Positions 1 to 5,316 of a stretch of 5,316 bases of DNA are shown piece by piece (within the stretch, counting starts at the first letter, position 1; every line of letters begins with the position of its first letter). The translations under genes and the position numbers were made by a program. This DNA comes from Frankiales bacterium (GTDB lineage Bacteria > Actinomycetota > Actinomycetes > Mycobacteriales > SCTD01): the NCBI GenBank assembly GCA_025464915.1, contig JAODNF010000091.1:1-5316 (forward strand), in the 5' to 3' direction. A model generated the notes under the pieces. That model worked only from the letters and a program-made list of their open reading frames with translations. It did not search any database and was not told where the DNA came from.

Positions 1-528
1 ATGACCGTCATCACCGGCTACGGACTGGTGGGACGCACGCTCGACGTCAGCAAGCGCACCAGCACGGTCCTGCTGCTCAAGGACCCCAAGAGCAGCGTCG
101 GTGGCAGCTTCGTGGGCTACAACCTGCTCGGGTTCGCACAGGGGCGCGGGTCCGGCCCGCTGCTGCTGTCCTTCAGCAGCAAGGACCCGGTCAAGAAGGG
201 CACCGTCGTGCTGACGTCGGGCTCGATCTTCCAGCCGGGCATCCCGGTCGGCACGATCACGAAGACGGCCAAGGACCCCAACGGCCTGGTGACGACCGGC
301 ACGCTCGTCCCGTTCGTCGACAGCAACCACCTGGACCTGGTGGGCGTCATCAAGGGCGCGCCCCGGAACCAGCCGCGGCAGCCGTTCCTCCCGGTCGCTC
401 CGACCGCGTCCTCGAGCCCGTGCCCGGCGGCCGTCCCGAACGGCCCGGTCCCCACGAGCCGCCCCTCGGCGACGCCCAGGGTGACGGTCACCCCGTCGTC
501 CACGGCCACGCCGACGACGACGCCATGA
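1..528 (+). CDS. mreC: Rod shape-determining protein MreC, C-terminal part (5' end outside window)
   Basis: MreC is a bitopic membrane protein that scaffolds the cell-elongation complex on the outer face of the membrane and switches PBP2/RodA into the active state. The 175 visible residues match the second beta-barrel half of MreC: the GLVGR entry motif (residues 8-12), a VLLLKDP strand (23-29), VLTSG (70-74) followed by PGIPVG (79-84), the KDPNGL turn (91-96) and the closing strand near LDLVGVI (111-117). The N-terminal membrane helix and the coiled coil normal for the family (usually about 280-330 residues) are missing. I therefore take the ATG at base 1 as an internal Met and the gene as truncated by the window edge. 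After residue 120 comes a roughly 55-residue tail rich in Pro, Ser and Thr, probably disordered and extracytoplasmic. The TGA stop overlaps the mreD start as ATGA. Confidence 0.92.
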   Translation: MTVITGYGLVGRTLDVSKRTSTVLLLKDPKSSVGGSFVGYNLLGFAQGRGSGPLLLSFSSKDPVKKGTVVLTSGSIFQPGIPVGTITKTAKDPNGLVTTGTLVPFVDSNHLDLVGVIKGAPRNQPRQPFLPVAPTASSSPCPAAVPNGPVPTSRPSATPRVTVTPSSTATPTTTP

Positions 529-1034
529 GCGCCAGCCGCTTCGTGCTGGGCGTCGTCGCGGTGATCACGGCCCTGCTGCTCCAGCTGTCCGCCATCGGGC
601 GGCTGCCCCTGCCAGGTGCCAGCCCAGACCTGCTGCTCGTCCTCGTGCTCGCCTTCGCCCTCGCCGAGGGCCCGCAGTCCGGGGCGGTGACCGGCTTCCT
701 CGCCGGCCTGCTGGCTGACTGCTTCGCCAACCACGAGATGGGCCGGCTGGCCTTCGCCTACGCCCTCGCCGGGTACGTCACCGGCAACCTCCAGGACGAC
801 ACCGATCGGTCCACCCTGCAGCCCTTCGGAGCCGTGGCGTTCGGGGCGCTGGTGTCGCTGGGTGCCTTCGCGTTCGAGGGAGTCCTGTTCGGTGACCACC
901 GCATCACCTGGCACGCGGTGGGTCGCGCCGCCGTCAGCTCGGTCCCTTACGATGTGGTCCTGACGCCCTTCGTCGTTCCCCTGGTGCTCGGCCTGGTCCG
1001 CCGCCTCGACGTCGACCCGCTGCGGCGTCTGTGA
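525..1034 (+). CDS. mreD: Rod shape-determining membrane protein MreD
   Basis: MreD is a small polytopic membrane protein that partners MreC in the elongasome and modulates its activation of PBP2/RodA. The 169-residue product is close to the usual 160-180. It is almost entirely hydrophobic, with about five or six likely helices (roughly residues 6-24, 33-48, 50-68, 74-90, 99-122 and 138-160). The PDLLLVLVLAFALAEG segment (34-49) followed by GFLAGLLAD (57-65) is the typical MreD signature, and LAFAYALAGYVTG (75-87) fits the next conserved helix. I chose ATG 525 because it makes an ATGA overlap with the mreC stop. An in-frame GTG at 420 would add 35 polar, Pro-rich residues that are only a shadow of mreC. 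No good Shine-Dalgarno precedes the ATG, so translation is probably coupled to mreC. The protein ends in a short basic cytoplasmic tail. Confidence 0.92.
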   Translation: MSASRFVLGVVAVITALLLQLSAIGRLPLPGASPDLLLVLVLAFALAEGPQSGAVTGFLAGLLADCFANHEMGRLAFAYALAGYVTGNLQDDTDRSTLQPFGAVAFGALVSLGAFAFEGVLFGDHRITWHAVGRAAVSSVPYDVVLTPFVVPLVLGLVRRLDVDPLRRL

Positions 1035-1052
1035 GGCAGCCTGTGAGGAACG
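1029..1052 (+). repeat. Near-tandem 12-bp direct repeat across the mreD stop and mrdA leader
   Basis: CTGTGAGG occurs at 1029-1036 and again at 1041-1048, giving two adjacent 12-bp units that match at 9 of 12 positions. Unit one contains the mreD stop (TGA 1032-1034). Unit two contains a second TGA in the same frame (1044-1046) and supplies the GAGG core of the mrdA ribosome binding site. A third in-frame TGA follows at 1053-1055. A short duplication is the simplest origin, but chance in GC-rich DNA cannot be excluded. Confidence 0.5.
1045..1050 (+). promoter_or_regulatory. Ribosome binding site of mrdA
   Basis: GAGGAA lies 8 nt before the GTG at 1059, which is good spacing for a Shine-Dalgarno. 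It decides the start: an in-frame TGA at 1053-1055 rules out any earlier start. It is the only clear ribosome binding site seen ahead of a gene in the window, so PBP2 is probably initiated independently while mreD and rodA are coupled to their upstream genes. Confidence 0.75.
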
Positions 1053-1058
1053 TGACCT

Positions 1059-3269
1059 GTGTCTGACCGATCCCGGCTCCGCATCGTCCTGCTGCGGGTC
1101 ATGGTCGTGTCCATCCTGCTGACCCTGCTCGGACGCCTGACCTACATGCAGGTCGCCGAGGGCGCCAACTACCGCAACGCGGCGAGCGCGAACCGGACCC
1201 GCGACGTCATCACCGCCCCCGCCCGAGGGCAGATCCTCGACGACCGGGGCGTCGCCCTCGTCACGAACCGGATCGCGCTGGTCGTCAGCGTCGACCGCTC
1301 GGAGCTCCCCGCGAAGAAGAAGGGCGGCTCCCTCGAGCTGTCGCGGCTCTCGCTCATCGTCGGGATCCCGGTCGCCGACATCGAGCGGATCATCACGCCC
1401 TGCATCTACTCCAAGCCCGACGGCACCCGCGTCAAGGCGATCGACGGCTGCTGGAAGGGCTCGCCCTACCAGCCCGTCCCCATCGCGTCGTACCGCTCCG
1501 ACGCCCTCGCCCAGGTCCGGCGGATGCTCAAGATCGTCGAGCAGGAGGAGAACTTCCCCGGCGTCAGCGTCCAGTACGAGGCCGTCCGCGACTACCCCGC
1601 CAAGACGCTGGCCGCCCACGCCCTCGGGTATCTGGGTCCGCTGTCGGACACGGACCTGAAGCAGGACAAGTACAAGAGGCTCGCCCCTGGCACCCAGATC
1701 GGCCGGGCAGGGGTCGAGGCGGTGTACGACGACCAGCTCCGTGGTCAGGACGGTGTCCGCAGGCTGCTGGTCGACAAGGACGGCAACACGGCGGGCGTCG
1801 CCTCCGAGACACCGGCCATCGCCGGGCAGAACCTCGTGCTGTCGATCGACTCCGGAGTGCAGCGGGCCGCCGAGGCCGCCCTGCAGCAGCAGATCGCCAA
1901 GACCCGCACGATGCCGGACACCAGCAAGGACCGCTCGGGCAACTTCAAGGCCACGACCGGTGCGGCCATCACCGTCGAGGTCAACACCGGCCGCGTCGTC
2001 GCGATGGCCAGCTACCCCCGCTACGACCCGACCGACTTCGTCGGTGGCATCTCGACCAAGAAGTACACCGAGCTGCTGAACGCCCCCGGCCACCCACTGA
2101 TCTCGAACGCGGTCCAGGGGTCGTTCGCCCCGGGCTCGACCTTCAAGATCGTCTCGACCTCGGCCGCGATCAAGTCCGGTGCCTACAACCTCAAGAGCTA
2201 CATCCCGTGCCCGAGCAGCTACCTCGGGAAGCGGAACTTCGAGGGCGAGTCGTTCGGAACCCTGGACTTCCGCGAGACGCTCATCCGGTCCTGCGACACG
2301 GTCTTCTACCAGATCGCGCTGAACCTCTGGAAGCGCGAGGGCGGCCGGACCAACAAGGCGGGCGCGCCCGAGTACCTCGCCAACGAGGCCCGCGACTTCG
2401 GGTTCGGCAAGAAGACCGGGATCGACCTGCCTGACGAGCGGGCCGGTGTCGTGCCGGACCGCGCCTGGAAGCTCAGGTACTGGAAGCAGGTCAAGGGCGA
2501 GTACTGCAAGGGCGCCAAGCGCAGACCGAAGACCGACCCCCAGCAGAGGGTCGACCAGATCTACTGCGACAGCGGCTACTTCTACGAGGGCGGCGACGCC
2601 ATGAACCTCGCCATCGGCCAGGGTGACGTGCTGGTCACCCCTCTCCAGCTGGCGATGGCGTACTCGGCGATGGTCAACGGCGGAACGCTCTACAAGCCAC
2701 AGCTGGCGAAGGGCTTCGTCTCGGCGGACGGCCGCACGAGCACCGAGATCAAGAAGGTCGTCACGGGTCGCCTCGACGTCCCCGCGGCCGTGCGGACCTA
2801 CATCACCAGCGCCCTCGCGGGGGTCACCAAGCCACCGGGTACGGCGAAGGGGACGTTCGCGGACTTCCCGCTGGGTCAGGTCGACGTCGGTGGCAAGACC
2901 GGCACGGCGGAGGTGGCGAACAACAAGAAGGCCCCGACCTCCTGGTTCGCGTCGTTCGCGCCGGTCGTGCACCCGAGGTACGTCACCGTCGTGATGGTCA
3001 CCGAGGGCGGCACGGGTGGCACCACGGCCGCCCCCGTCGTGAAGAAGATCTGGGACGCCGTCTACGGGCTGCAGGGCGCCAAGTCGCCGCTCAAGAACGG
3101 CGCGCTGCCCGTCGGGATGCCGTGCGTGCGGGCGGACGGGACCATCGCTTCGCCGCCGTGCATCGCCCCGAGGACCGTGACGGTTTCGCCGTCGCCGTCC
3201 GCGTCGACCGGGACGCACGCCCTCGGCCTGCCGTGGTCTGAAGAAGCCCGCCGGCGGCAGCTGTCGTGA
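1059..3269 (+). CDS. mrdA: Penicillin-binding protein 2, elongation-specific peptidoglycan transpeptidase
   Basis: Class B penicillin-binding protein that crosslinks stem peptides of new peptidoglycan during cell elongation; it is the beta-lactam-sensitive partner of RodA. It is anchored by one N-terminal helix (about residues 8-27), with the rest outside the membrane. The pedestal domain carries RGQILDDRG (56-64) and a GVEAVYDDQLRG block before the transpeptidase domain. Catalytic motifs are complete: STFK with nucleophile Ser360 and Lys363, SCD at 411-413 (the S-x-D form common in PBP2), and KTGTAE at 613-618. At 736 residues it is longer than the E. coli protein (about 630), through insertions including a Cys-bracketed one at about 483-503 and a C-terminal extension after about residue 670 ending in a Ser/Pro/Thr tail. 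The GTG start is fixed by an upstream in-frame stop and a good ribosome binding site. No PASTA domains are seen. The stop overlaps rodA by 4 bp. Confidence 0.96.
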   Translation: MSDRSRLRIVLLRVMVVSILLTLLGRLTYMQVAEGANYRNAASANRTRDVITAPARGQILDDRGVALVTNRIALVVSVDRSELPAKKKGGSLELSRLSLIVGIPVADIERIITPCIYSKPDGTRVKAIDGCWKGSPYQPVPIASYRSDALAQVRRMLKIVEQEENFPGVSVQYEAVRDYPAKTLAAHALGYLGPLSDTDLKQDKYKRLAPGTQIGRAGVEAVYDDQLRGQDGVRRLLVDKDGNTAGVASETPAIAGQNLVLSIDSGVQRAAEAALQQQIAKTRTMPDTSKDRSGNFKATTGAAITVEVNTGRVVAMASYPRYDPTDFVGGISTKKYTELLNAPGHPLISNAVQGSFAPGSTFKIVSTSAAIKSGAYNLKSYIPCPSSYLGKRNFEGESFGTLDFRETLIRSCDTVFYQIALNLWKREGGRTNKAGAPEYLANEARDFGFGKKTGIDLPDERAGVVPDRAWKLRYWKQVKGEYCKGAKRRPKTDPQQRVDQIYCDSGYFYEGGDAMNLAIGQGDVLVTPLQLAMAYSAMVNGGTLYKPQLAKGFVSADGRTSTEIKKVVTGRLDVPAAVRTYITSALAGVTKPPGTAKGTFADFPLGQVDVGGKTGTAEVANNKKAPTSWFASFAPVVHPRYVTVVMVTEGGTGGTTAAPVVKKIWDAVYGLQGAKSPLKNGALPVGMPCVRADGTIASPPCIAPRTVTVSPSPSASTGTHALGLPWSEEARRRQLS

Positions 3270-4489
3270 GCGGCGACGGCTACGAGTGGGCGACCCCGCG
3301 GGTCAGCCCGGTCCGCCTCCGTCCTCGTGAGGTCAGCTTCCGCGAACGGGTCCTGGACCGCAGCTCGCCGCTGCGCTCGCTCGACTGGGTGCTCCTGGTC
3401 GCGGTCGGACTCCTCGTCGGCGTCGGAGGGCTGCTGATCTGGTCCGCCACCCGCGAGCACCAGATCACGCTGGGGCTGGACCCCAACGCGTTCCTGAAGA
3501 AGCACGCCATCAACGCCGTCATCGGCCTGGGTCTCGGTGTCGCCGCGGCCCTCGTCGACTACCGGTCGCTCCGGGCGTACGCCCCGATCGTCTACGGCGC
3601 CTCGTGCCTCGGTCTGCTCATCGTGCTGTCGCCGCTCGGCGCCACGATCAACGGCGCGCACTCGTGGATCGTGCTGCCGGCCGGCTTCCAGATCCAGCCG
3701 TCGGAGTTCGCGAAGCTCGCGATCGTCGTCGGCATGGCCATGCTGCTCGGCGAGAAGCGCGACGGCGAGGACACACCGCGCGACCTCGACGTCGTGCAGG
3801 TCCTCGGGCTGTGCGCGCTGCCGATGGCGCTGATCATGCTGCAGCCCGACTTCGGGACGACGATGGTCTTCATCTTCGTGATCCTCGGCGTGCTGTCCGT
3901 CGCCGGCGCGCCGGCCCGGTGGGTCGGCGGCCTGCTCATCGCCGGCGTCCTGGTCGGCGGCCTGGTCGCGCCGCACGTGCTGAAGGACTACCAGCTCAAC
4001 CGCTTCAAGGTCGTGTCGAACCCGCAGATCGACCCGCGCGGCGTCGGCTACAACGTCCGGCAGGCCCGCATCGCCATCGGTTCCGGCGGCCTCACCGGCA
4101 AGGGGCTGTTCCACGGCACCCAGACCCAGGGCCGGTTCATCCCGGAGCAGCAGACCGACTTCGTCTTCACCGTCGCGGGCGAGGAGCTGGGCCTGCTCGG
4201 GGCCGGCGGCATCATCCTGGTGCTCGGTCTGGTGCTCTGGAGAGGCCTGCGCATCGCCACCTTGGCGACAGACCCGTTCGGGCGGCTGGTGGCCGCGGGG
4301 GTCGTGAGCTGGTTCGGGTTCCAGAGCTTCGTCAACATCGGGATGACCCTCGGGATCATGCCCGTGACCGGCCTGCCGCTGCCGTTCGTCTCCTACGGCG
4401 GCTCGTCGATGTTCGCCAACCTGATGGCCATCGGGCTGCTGCAGAACGTCCACATGCGCTCCCACGAGAGCGGCCCCCGCAACTTCTAG
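3266..4489 (+). CDS. rodA: RodA, SEDS-family peptidoglycan glycosyltransferase
   Basis: Integral membrane SEDS polymerase that joins lipid II into glycan strands, working as a complex with PBP2 in lateral wall growth. The 407 residues have a polar N-terminal cytoplasmic stretch of about 39 residues followed by about ten hydrophobic segments. Family motifs in order are NGAHSW (129-134), QPSEFAK (144-150), LQPDFGTT (192-199), the YNVRQARIAIGSGG loop (262-275), PEQQTDF (293-299) and GLPLPFVSYGGSS (369-381). Asp298 in PEQQTDF corresponds by alignment from memory to the Asp essential for polymerase activity (Asp262 in E. coli RodA). Alternatives within the family are FtsW or SpoVE; adjacency to mrdA and mreCD supports RodA. 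The GTG start at 3266 overlaps the mrdA stop as GTGA and lacks a strong Shine-Dalgarno, suggesting translational coupling with its partner. The short C-terminal tail is cytoplasmic. Confidence 0.96.
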   Translation: MSGDGYEWATPRVSPVRLRPREVSFRERVLDRSSPLRSLDWVLLVAVGLLVGVGGLLIWSATREHQITLGLDPNAFLKKHAINAVIGLGLGVAAALVDYRSLRAYAPIVYGASCLGLLIVLSPLGATINGAHSWIVLPAGFQIQPSEFAKLAIVVGMAMLLGEKRDGEDTPRDLDVVQVLGLCALPMALIMLQPDFGTTMVFIFVILGVLSVAGAPARWVGGLLIAGVLVGGLVAPHVLKDYQLNRFKVVSNPQIDPRGVGYNVRQARIAIGSGGLTGKGLFHGTQTQGRFIPEQQTDFVFTVAGEELGLLGAGGIILVLGLVLWRGLRIATLATDPFGRLVAAGVVSWFGFQSFVNIGMTLGIMPVTGLPLPFVSYGGSSMFANLMAIGLLQNVHMRSHESGPRNF

Positions 4490-4530
4490 GGTCCCTGTCC
4501 CTGGGACGCCCGGGCGAGCCGCGACGGCCG

Positions 4531-4536
4531 TACCCT
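4531..4536 (+). promoter_or_regulatory. Putative -10 element of a leaderless promoter for the radical SAM gene
   Basis: TACCCT matches the actinobacterial TANNNT -10 consensus and ends 6 nt before the ATG at 4543, so transcription would begin at or next to the A of the start codon. The only purine run before the ATG is GGGG at 4537-4540, too close (2 nt) to serve as a Shine-Dalgarno. This is the pattern expected for a leaderless mRNA. I see no recognisable -35 hexamer at the usual distance (about 4508-4513), which is common for such promoters but leaves the call tentative. Confidence 0.45.
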
Positions 4537-4542
4537 GGGGTC

Positions 4543-5316
4543 ATGGCTGGTGAGTCCCTCTTCCCCCGACTCGAGCAGCTGCTGCCCCACATCAGCAAGC
4601 CGATCCAGTACGTCGGCGGCGAGCTGAACAGCACCATCAAGCCGTGGGAGGACGCCGCGGTCCGGTGGTGCCTGATGTACCCGGACGCCTACGAGGTCGG
4701 GCTGCCCAACCAGGGCGTCATGATCCTCTACGAGGTGCTGAACGAGCAGCCGGACGTGCTGTGCGAGCGGACCTACAGCGTCTGGCCCGACCTCGCCAAG
4801 CTGATGCGGGAGAACGACGTCCCGCAGCTGACGGTCGACAGCCACCGGGCAGTGCGCGACTTCGACGTGCTCGGCGTGAGCTTCTCCACCGAGCTCGGCT
4901 ACACCAACATGCTCGAGGCCCTCGACCTCGCCGGCATCCCGCTGCACGCGAAGGACCGCGACGAGAGCCACCCGATCGTGCTCGCCGGCGGCCACGCAGC
5001 GTTCAACCCGGAGCCGATCGCTGCGTTCATCGACGCGGCCGTGCTGGGTGACGGCGAGCAGGCGGTCCTCGAGATGACCGAGATCCTTCGTCGTACCAAG
5101 GCCGCCGGTGCCAGCCGCGAGCAGACCCTGCTCGAGCTGGCCAAGACCGGCGGGGTCTACGTCCCGCGCTTCTACGACGTCGACTACCTCGACGACGGCC
5201 GGATCCGCCGGGTCGCGCCGAACCACCCGGACGTCCCGTGGCGGGTGTCCAAGCGCACCGTCATGGACCTCGACGAGTGGCCCTACCCGAAGCAGCCGCT
5301 GGTGCCGCTCGCCGAG
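4543..5316 (+). CDS. TIGR03960-like B12-binding-type radical SAM protein, N-terminal part (3' end outside window)
   Basis: The 258 visible residues match the N-terminal region of the TIGR03960 family, radical SAM proteins with a cobalamin-binding-like Rossmann domain. Recognisable blocks are YVGGELNS (23-30), YPDAYEVGLPNQG (46-58), the RDFDVLGVSFSTELGYTN stretch (105-122), LAGGHAAFNPEP (147-158) and GDGE (169-172). The radical SAM CxxxCxxC motif, which should bind the 4Fe-4S cluster and SAM, is not visible; in this family it is expected shortly after the point where the window ends. The reading frame stays open to the last base, so the gene is cut by the window, not broken. In actinobacteria this gene commonly sits between rodA and a partner encoding a TIGR03936/DUF2344 protein, followed by an Rne/Rng ribonuclease gene. 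The substrate and reaction are not established to my knowledge. A 53-bp gap and a probable leaderless promoter separate it from the elongasome operon. ATG 4543 is supported by the family N-terminus. Confidence 0.9.
   Translation, partial: MAGESLFPRLEQLLPHISKPIQYVGGELNSTIKPWEDAAVRWCLMYPDAYEVGLPNQGVMILYEVLNEQPDVLCERTYSVWPDLAKLMRENDVPQLTVDSHRAVRDFDVLGVSFSTELGYTNMLEALDLAGIPLHAKDRDESHPIVLAGGHAAFNPEPIAAFIDAAVLGDGEQAVLEMTEILRRTKAAGASREQTLLELAKTGGVYVPRFYDVDYLDDGRIRRVAPNHPDVPWRVSKRTVMDLDEWPYPKQPLVPLAE

Noticed and set aside
1..3. ATG at base 1 as the true start of mreC
   Set aside because: A start here would lack the membrane helix, coiled coil and first beta-domain that MreC needs; the sequence begins in the middle of the conserved barrel region, so it is most likely an internal Met at the window edge.
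420..524. Upstream GTG start for mreD adding 35 residues
   Set aside because: The added residues are polar and Pro-rich, overlap the mreC tail by over 100 bp and do not resemble an MreD N-terminus; the ATGA overlap at 525 is the better start.
117..3218. Minus-strand open frame of 1,033 codons opposite mreC, mreD and mrdA
   Set aside because: It lies opposite three well-supported genes, its product is dominated by Arg, Asp, Val, Gly and Leu without any recognisable domain, and long antisense open frames are routine in GC-rich coding DNA.
3062..4465. Minus-strand open frame of 467 codons opposite rodA
   Set aside because: It mirrors the rodA codons, is rich in Asp/Arg/Gln/His repeats of no known family, and RodA on the + strand has all its family motifs.
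4491..4507. Possible hairpin after rodA (GTCCC / GGGAC, 7-nt loop), followed by the palindrome GCCCGGGC at 4508-4515
   Set aside because: The stem is only 5 bp, has no following T-run, and short GC palindromes are expected by chance here, so it is not enough to call a terminator.
4486..5226. Minus-strand open frame of 246 codons opposite the radical SAM gene
   Set aside because: Same antisense effect; the + strand frame encodes a clear family match throughout.

Overview
The window is a GC-rich (judged by eye, strong G/C preference at third codon positions), gene-dense stretch with all genes on the + strand. It looks like the chromosome of a rod-forming actinobacterium. The GTG starts, the 4-bp start/stop overlaps, the Cys-containing segments of the penicillin-binding protein and the gene order all fit. 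Nocardioidaceae (Nocardioides/Aeromicrobium-like) is my best guess from family resemblance, but it is not proven by anything seen here.

Layout: (1) 1-528, the 3' part of mreC, cut by the window start; (2) 525-1034, mreD, overlapping mreC by 4 bp; (3) 1059-3269, mrdA, a class B penicillin-binding protein 2 with its own Shine-Dalgarno after a 24-bp gap; (4) 3266-4489, rodA, a SEDS glycosyltransferase overlapping mrdA by 4 bp; (5) a 53-bp intergenic gap with a probable leaderless promoter; (6) 4543-5316 and beyond, the N-terminal third or so of a TIGR03960-like B12-binding-type radical SAM protein, cut by the window end just before the expected iron-sulfur cysteine motif.

The first four genes form the classical elongasome operon. 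MreC and MreD are the membrane scaffold and regulators, RodA polymerises lipid II into glycan strands, and PBP2 crosslinks them while activating RodA. mreB would be expected upstream, outside the window. The fifth gene is a frequent actinobacterial neighbour of this cluster but probably has its own promoter and a different, unestablished role.

This is a core housekeeping region. I see no mobile element, CRISPR array, RNA gene or defence-like cassette, and I found no convincing undescribed system. The points worth a second look are small: the leaderless-promoter signature before the radical SAM gene, a near-tandem 12-bp repeat that carries both the mreD stop and the mrdA ribosome binding site, four cysteine pairs in PBP2, and a matching Ser/Thr/Pro tail motif at the ends of both MreC and PBP2.
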